A DNA stretch of 64,000 nt from Nocardia farcinica (lineage in GTDB: Bacteria > Actinomycetota > Actinomycetes > Mycobacteriales > Mycobacteriaceae): NCBI RefSeq assembly GCF_001182745.1, contig NZ_LN868939.1, positions 1,426,001 to 1,490,000 on the forward strand, written 5' to 3'. Shown in pieces: positions 29,004 through 64,000 of the stretch (position 1 is the stretch's first letter; each line of letters starts with the position of its first letter). The notes beneath the pieces were generated by a model. It did not search any database and was not told where the DNA came from. It saw only the letters and a list, made by a program, of their open reading frames with translations. The position numbers were made by a program, and so were the translations under genes.

Positions 29004-29138
29004 GCGCGACGCCTTTCGAGACGGTGGACGATGTATCCAGTAAGACAAGGCGCGCAAGGATTTTCGATCACACGGCGGGGATATCACCGGCCAGCCTGAT
29101 AATCTCGCGGCGCGATAGAACCCAGGTGGGTGTTCGGG
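29004..29138. promoter_or_regulatory. Divergent promoter region of the aaRS-containing cluster
   Basis: A 135-bp region between the decarboxylase and the HTH regulator. It contains the perfect palindrome TCGCG-G-CGCGA at 29105-29115 and a GATAAT hexamer at 29098-29103 that could serve as a -10 for the rightward gene. A palindrome overlapping or next to the promoter suggests control by the adjacent regulator. Confidence 0.45.
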
Positions 29139-29984
29139 ATGGGGGCAGCCGTGCAGGGATCCGCGTTCACGCCGGTCGTCGTGCCTGCCGAGGTGTGGGA
29201 CCGTGCAGAAGTCCGATGTCTTCTCGCCGAGCGTGATGTCGCCGGCATCCTCCGTCTGGTGCAACAGCACACCGGCGCCAGCCAGCAACGACTGGCCACT
29301 GCCCTCGCCATCTCCCAAGGCCGAATCAACGAACTGATCAACCGGCGCCGGCAAGTCACCAGCCTCAGTTCGTACCAGCGACTGGCCGACGGCCTGGGTA
29401 TGCCGGACCCGGCCCGCGTCGCCCTGGGACTCGCACCCCGGAGCGCCCCGGTGATCTCGGCCGATCCCACCGAGATCACGCACACCTACCCATCCCAAGC
29501 CGATGCTGCCGCAGATATCCGCACTGCGGTCCACGACGCTGACACTGTTGATGTCATGGCAGTGCGCGGGCTCGGCATCCTGGGGTTGAAGGACTCACTC
29601 CTGCGCGAGGTCATCCCGGCCGACGCACAGCTACGCGTCCTTCTGCTCGACCCTGACTCGGCTGCCGCCGCCTACCGTGCACAGGAGATCGGCGAATCAG
29701 CCGAGTCGTTCGCCGCCGGCATCCGCCTGGCCCTTTCACGACTGCGGGAGCTCGTCGATGCTGGACGTCGGGTCCAGATCTACCTCTACGACCACGTGCC
29801 GGTATGGCGGATCATCAGCGTCGACGGACCACACGGAACCATGTTCGTCTCCGCGTTCACCGACCACCGCGAAGCCCACGCCTGCCCCACCCAACGGATC
29901 GAACCCAATCCCAGCGGGGTCCTGCACCACGCCTTCCGCCGAACCGTGGAACAGACCGTCACCGCCGCGCACCGCGTCGTCTGA
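29139..29984 (+). CDS. XRE-type helix-turn-helix regulator with a C-terminal sensor-like domain
   Basis: A 281-residue protein. An XRE-like helix-turn-helix occupies about residues 46-85 (SQQRLATALAISQGRINELI). The rest (about 110-281) is an alpha/beta domain with VMAVRGLGILGLKDSLLREV and RRVQIYLYDHVPVWRIISVDG, which I take to be the DUF5919-like domain found in actinobacterial XRE regulators. The ATG at 29139 is nine bases behind AGGTGG; a GTG nine bases upstream is an alternative. It is divergent from the decarboxylase operon and leads a short plus operon with the CYTH and NUDIX genes, making it the likely controller of both. Confidence 0.75.
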   Translation: MGAAVQGSAFTPVVVPAEVWDRAEVRCLLAERDVAGILRLVQQHTGASQQRLATALAISQGRINELINRRRQVTSLSSYQRLADGLGMPDPARVALGLAPRSAPVISADPTEITHTYPSQADAAADIRTAVHDADTVDVMAVRGLGILGLKDSLLREVIPADAQLRVLLLDPDSAAAAYRAQEIGESAESFAAGIRLALSRLRELVDAGRRVQIYLYDHVPVWRIISVDGPHGTMFVSAFTDHREAHACPTQRIEPNPSGVLHHAFRRTVEQTVTAAHRVV

Positions 29985-30006
29985 CCAGCGACAGAAAGGC
30001 AGCACC

Positions 30007-30594
30007 GTGATCGAGGCCGAATACAAAGCCCGCCTGACCGCCCCGGACCAAGTCCGCGCCGCCCTACACGAGCGAGCCACCCCCGATACTGTGTCCTACC
30101 AGGACACCTACTACGACACCTCCACCGGCGACCTCGACCGCACCGGTCGCGAACTCCGGCTCCGCACCATCGAAGACCGCTGCGGCAACCGCCACCATGT
30201 CCTCACCTTCAAAGACCCCGCAGTCGACGAAGCGACCGGATCCAAACCCGAGTTCGAAACCCTCGTCACCGACCGCGACGGCATGCACGACATCATCACC
30301 CGACTCGGCTACCAACCCAACCTGTCCTTCACCAAACGCTGCGAAAACTTCCAGTTCACCGCCGCCGGCAGGCGCATGCTCGCCACCATCGCCCAGGTCC
30401 CGGAAATCGACGGCACCTACCTCGAGCTCGAAACCCAAGCCGAAGAACCCGACCTGCCCCAAGCCTTCGCAGAACTGCGCGCGATCCTCACAGAACTCGG
30501 CGTCACCCCAGAGGAATTGACCACCGAGCTGTACACCGACGCAGTCCGACACGCACGCCAACCGTCGGCTGCTCCTTCCGGGCGAAATGGATGA
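30007..30594 (+). CDS. CYTH-domain protein (class IV adenylate cyclase / triphosphatase fold)
   Basis: A 195-residue protein starting at GTG behind AGAAAGG. The CYTH hallmark ExExK is present as EAEYK at residues 3-7, followed by basic and acidic tunnel residues: RELRLR, LTFKDP, KPEFET and LELETQ. These chelate metal and bind triphosphate. Members are adenylate cyclases, thiamine triphosphatases or inorganic triphosphatases, and sequence alone does not say which. It lies 22 bp after the HTH gene and overlaps the NUDIX start (ATGA), so the three were one operon. Confidence 0.8.
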   Translation: MIEAEYKARLTAPDQVRAALHERATPDTVSYQDTYYDTSTGDLDRTGRELRLRTIEDRCGNRHHVLTFKDPAVDEATGSKPEFETLVTDRDGMHDIITRLGYQPNLSFTKRCENFQFTAAGRRMLATIAQVPEIDGTYLELETQAEEPDLPQAFAELRAILTELGVTPEELTTELYTDAVRHARQPSAAPSGRNG

Positions 30595-30815
30595 ACCTGA
30601 TGCCGACCCGCCTCGAAGACCTCACCGCCCGAGCCGAATGCGACGGCGTCCAGCAACTCGTCGTCGGCGCGATCGTGGAACACGACGGCCGCATCCTGCT
30701 GCTGCGCCGACCCGGCAACGACTTCATGGGCGGCATCTGGGAACTGCCCAGCGGCAAAGTCGACGAGGTCGAAGAGGAAACCGGCCTCCGGGTTACCGGC
30801 GTCAACCGCTACATT
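30591..30815 (+). pseudogene. NUDIX hydrolase remnant truncated at CRISPR array 2
   Basis: The ATG at 30591 opens a NUDIX-like N-terminus (QQLVVGAIVEHDGRILLLRR, then GGIWELPSGKVDE). The Nudix box should read G-x5-E-x7-REU-x-EE-x-GU. Here GKVDE is joined directly to VEEETGLRV, so roughly a dozen residues carrying the first Glu region and RE are missing in frame. After VTGVNRYI the homology stops at about 30813, and the frame runs into CRISPR repeats, so at least half the domain is lost. It is very likely inactive. The break coincides with the leader-distal end of array 2. Confidence 0.75.
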
Positions 30816-30892
30816 CCCTGCATGCGGGGGGCACCCCGCTGGCGGGACAACGCGTCGAGCCTTCGGGCTCATCCCTCCCGCGCGGGAGGCAC
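30806..30892 (-). repeat. Decayed leader-distal repeats of CRISPR array 2
   Basis: 30865-30892 is a clear but altered repeat: GGGCTCATCCC and the ending GCAC are kept, with the stem changed to CTCCCGCGCGGGAG-like bases and one base lost. A fainter copy may lie at 30806-30834 (GCATGCGGGGGGCAC end). The spacing of 30-31 bp to the next unit fits array periodicity. The fainter copy overlaps the point where NUDIX homology ends. Confidence 0.6.
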
Positions 30893-30923
30893 TGCTCGAA
30901 GGAGACGACAAAGCCGCAATCCG

Positions 30924-31562
30924 GGGCTCGTCCCCGCGTGCGCGGGGAGCACTGCGGCGTGCCGAAACGGGGAATCGAGCAGCCGGGCTCATCCCCGCGT
31001 GCGCGGGGAGCACTTGAGGCTGGAGCGGGAACTCCGGCCTCAAGGGGGCTCATCCCCGCTTGCGCGGGGAGCACTTCGACAATGTGCCTCGCGTGCGCGA
31101 TTTGTGGGGCTCATCCCCGCGTGCGCGGGGAGCACGCTGACCTGACCAGGACATTCCCCGTGACGCCGGGCTCATCCCCGCGTGCGCGGGGAGCACCGGG
31201 GCACGGTGGTCGGGCCGCCTCGAGGACTGGGCTCATCCCCGCGTGCGCGGGGAGCACACCGGCACGCTGCTCGACGGCTTTCTGAGCTGGGGCTCATCCC
31301 CGCGTGCGCGGGGAGCACACCTACGAGGTCCCTGACCCCGACGGCGGCGAGGGCTCATCCCCGCGTGCGCGGGGAGCACCGCAGGGTGTTCGTGAACAGC
31401 GTGTGCGACCTGGGCTCATCCCCGCGTGCGCGGGGAGCACGTCGAGGGGGTGCGGGTGCCCGCGGCGCCGCCGGGCTCATCCCCGCGTGCGCGGGGAGCA
31501 CAGCAATGTTTTCACGACCTTCGAGCACCGCCTGGGCTCATCCCCGCGTGCGCGGGGAGCAC
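30924..31562 (-). CRISPR. Type I-E CRISPR array 2 (11 repeats, 10 spacers, plus decayed tail)
   Basis: Eleven 29-bp repeats at 61-bp intervals start at 30924, 30985, 31046, 31107, 31168, 31229, 31290, 31351, 31412, 31473 and 31534. The sequence is the same as in array 1, with single changes at the left end (GGGCTCGT at 30924; CGCTTGCG at 31046). Spacers are all 32 bp and none is shared with array 1. A twelfth, degenerate repeat precedes them. Orientation is the same as array 1, with the leader on the right, so transcription runs leftward toward the NUDIX remnant. No cas genes are nearby. Confidence 0.96.
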
Positions 31563-31699
31563 ACTTCCTGACCTGCGAGTTCTCAGCCCCCAACCCCGTT
31601 TTTCATTCACTTTCCACCGCTGTACCTCGCTGAAGGACAAGACGGGCAGGCCGCCGCCATCGTACGTCGCCGATCCTGCGGGATCCCATTTCAGTTGCC
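31563..31699 (-). promoter_or_regulatory. CRISPR leader of array 2
   Basis: A 137-bp segment right of the last repeat, aligned over its whole length with the leader at 23673-23810. It has the same blocks (GGCGACGTACGATGGCGG; GTGAATGAAAA near the array) and many scattered substitutions. Similarity ends abruptly after the shared GTTGCC on the far side. The substitutions show that the two leaders have diverged for some time. Confidence 0.8.
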
Positions 31700-31816
31700 G
31701 GCGATCTTCCCAAGGGTCGCGTGAGAGACCGACCACGCCCTACGTGCCTGGTCCGGCGACGACCCATGACCACCGCAGCCCGGACCGCCCATCCGGGGAT
31801 CCCTACACTCGCCCTC

Positions 31817-32572
31817 ATGACCGTGCATTTCATCGGGGCCGGGCCGGGCGCGGCGGACCTGCTGACCGTGCGTGCGGTGAATCTGCTGCGCGCGAGTCCT
31901 GTCTGTCTCTACGCGGGGACCTATCTCGATCCGGCGGTGTTGGCGCACTGTGCGCCGGAGACCGAGTTGATCGACACCCAGCATCTGGATCTGGACCAGA
32001 TCACCGCGCATCTGGTGCGGGCGCATGGCGCGGGCAAGGATGTGGCTCGGTTGTGTTCGGGTGATCCGTCGGTGTACTCGGCGCTGACCGAGCAGACCCG
32101 GCGGCTGGACGCGCACGGTGTGCCGTGGGATGTCACGCCCGGTGTGCCCGCCTACGCGGCGGCGGCGGCGTTGCTGGGGACCGAGCTGACCGTTCCCGAA
32201 GTGGTGCAGTCGGTGGTGCTGACCCGTACGCAGCGCCGGTCGACGGCGATGCCCGAGTCCGAGGCGCTGGGGGAGTTCGCGCGCACCGGCGCCACCCTCG
32301 TGCTGCATCTGGCGATCACGCGGACCAGGGAGCTGGCCGCCGAGCTGGCCGCGCATTACGGCGCCGACTGTCCGGTCGCGGTGGTTTACCGGGCCAGTCA
32401 GCCCGAGGAACTGGTGCTGCGCGGCACTCTCGCCGACATCGCCGACCGGGTGGAGGCGGCGGGGCTGCGGCAGGCGGCGGTGATCCTGGTCGGGCGGGCC
32501 CTCACCCCGGCCGTCGCCTGTACCACCTCACACCTGTACGACCCGGCCCGTGAGCGACATCTCACCCCCTGA
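31817..32572 (+). CDS. cobM: Precorrin-4 C11-methyltransferase
   Basis: A 251-residue tetrapyrrole methyltransferase. GAGPGAADLLTVRAVNLL at the N-terminus and the SAM-pocket motif VTPGVPAYAAAAALLGTELT are typical of CobM/CbiF. It would methylate C-11 of precorrin-4 in cobalamin synthesis. The ATG at 31817 gives the family-like MTVHFIGAGPG start; the frame is open upstream, but that part overlaps sequence next to the CRISPR leader. No ribosome site is obvious, so leaderless translation is possible. No other cob gene lies in the window. Confidence 0.88.
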   Translation: MTVHFIGAGPGAADLLTVRAVNLLRASPVCLYAGTYLDPAVLAHCAPETELIDTQHLDLDQITAHLVRAHGAGKDVARLCSGDPSVYSALTEQTRRLDAHGVPWDVTPGVPAYAAAAALLGTELTVPEVVQSVVLTRTQRRSTAMPESEALGEFARTGATLVLHLAITRTRELAAELAAHYGADCPVAVVYRASQPEELVLRGTLADIADRVEAAGLRQAAVILVGRALTPAVACTTSHLYDPARERHLTP

Positions 32573-32946
32573 TCTGGGCCGGGCCGATGACCTGCGGTGT
32601 CCAGGATGTGAGATGGGTGACAGGGGTTTGCCGGAAGGGTGCCGCCCCGTTCTGCCTGGTGTGATGCACTGGAACTATGGATCTTGGTTGGTCGGGTGCC
32701 TGCGGCGACGGTAGATTGGTCCGGTGATCAGCAACGAACGTCCCGGCTCGGCCGGTCGGTGGGTAGCGAGCACAGTCGGGCCGATGTAACAGCGGCGGCC
32801 ACAGACAGATAGTGCCAGTGAACTTTTTTGCCTGATTTGTTCGAGAACTGAAACCGGGACGCAGGCGCCACGATCTCAGTCGTGCGCGTCGGCGTCCGGG
32901 TGTCGTCGGGGAGCGCTTGCGTGGTGTTCCGGAAGCGAGGTTACGG
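32573..32946. other. Intergenic region before the giant NRPS
   Basis: This 374-bp stretch has no gene I can support. A T-run at about 32824-32829 may mark the end of the cobM transcript. CACGA-tctcag-TCGTG at about 32868-32883 is a short hairpin. No IdeR-type iron box is visible, which argues against a classic siderophore locus. A tiny GTG frame near 32724 lacks support. Confidence 0.45.

Positions 32947-64000
<31,054 letters not shown>

Noticed and set aside
30587..31633. Several frames through CRISPR array 2
   Set aside because: They encode the repeat unit over and over; no start signals or conserved domain.
32573..32916. Possible insertion-sequence remnant between cobM and the NRPS
   Set aside because: The sequence looked mosaic, but I found no terminal inverted repeats and no recognisable transposase motif.

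Overview
The window is high-GC actinobacterial DNA, most likely Nocardia or a close mycolic-acid-bearing relative. The reasons are a full mce lipid-import operon, Mce3R-type double TetR regulators, a leucine-catabolic gene order like the mycobacterial accD1-accA1-fadE19 locus, streptomycete/nocardial type I-E CRISPR repeats, and a giant NRPS.

Layout. 1-208: start of an MpaB-family gene (minus). 556-10660: two small membrane proteins, two YrbE permeases, six Mce proteins and one Mce-associated protein, all plus and mostly overlapping by 1-4 bp, forming one Mce transporter. 10725-13405: two paralogous regulators with two TetR-type DNA-binding units each (minus), facing the mce operon. 13516-14259: DJ-1/PfpI protein. 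14293-22433: minus-strand operon read accD1, accA1, acyl-CoA dehydrogenase, MaoC hydratase, CitE-like lyase, acetoacetyl-CoA synthetase; it fits leucine/branched-acid degradation through methylcrotonyl-CoA and HMG-CoA to acetoacetate. A divergent TetR gene (22573-23181) and two palindromes at 22481-22524 look like its control point.

23.2-31.7 kb is an accessory region. Two type I-E CRISPR arrays (6 and 11 well-conserved repeats plus decayed ones) lie in the same orientation, each with a closely similar leader of about 137 bp on its right side. They bracket a 7-kb block of less GC-rich genes: a minus operon (PLP decarboxylase, SAM methyltransferase, nucleotidyltransferase, arginyl-tRNA synthetase) divergent from an HTH regulator, a CYTH-domain protein and a broken NUDIX gene that runs into the tail of array 2. 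No cas gene is present. This aaRS-containing cluster is the best candidate for an undescribed system.

31817-32572: cobM-like precorrin methyltransferase. 32947 to the end: a giant NRPS with nine C-A-T modules plus the start of a tenth, and an epimerase in module 6. The A-domain codes indicate a Ser/Thr-rich peptide (X-X-Ser-Ser?-Thr-D-X-Ser-Thr-Ser-...). A frameshift near 61027 splits the reading frame in the C domain of module 9. Long open frames on the strand opposite the NRPS and across the CRISPR arrays are shadows and are not annotated.
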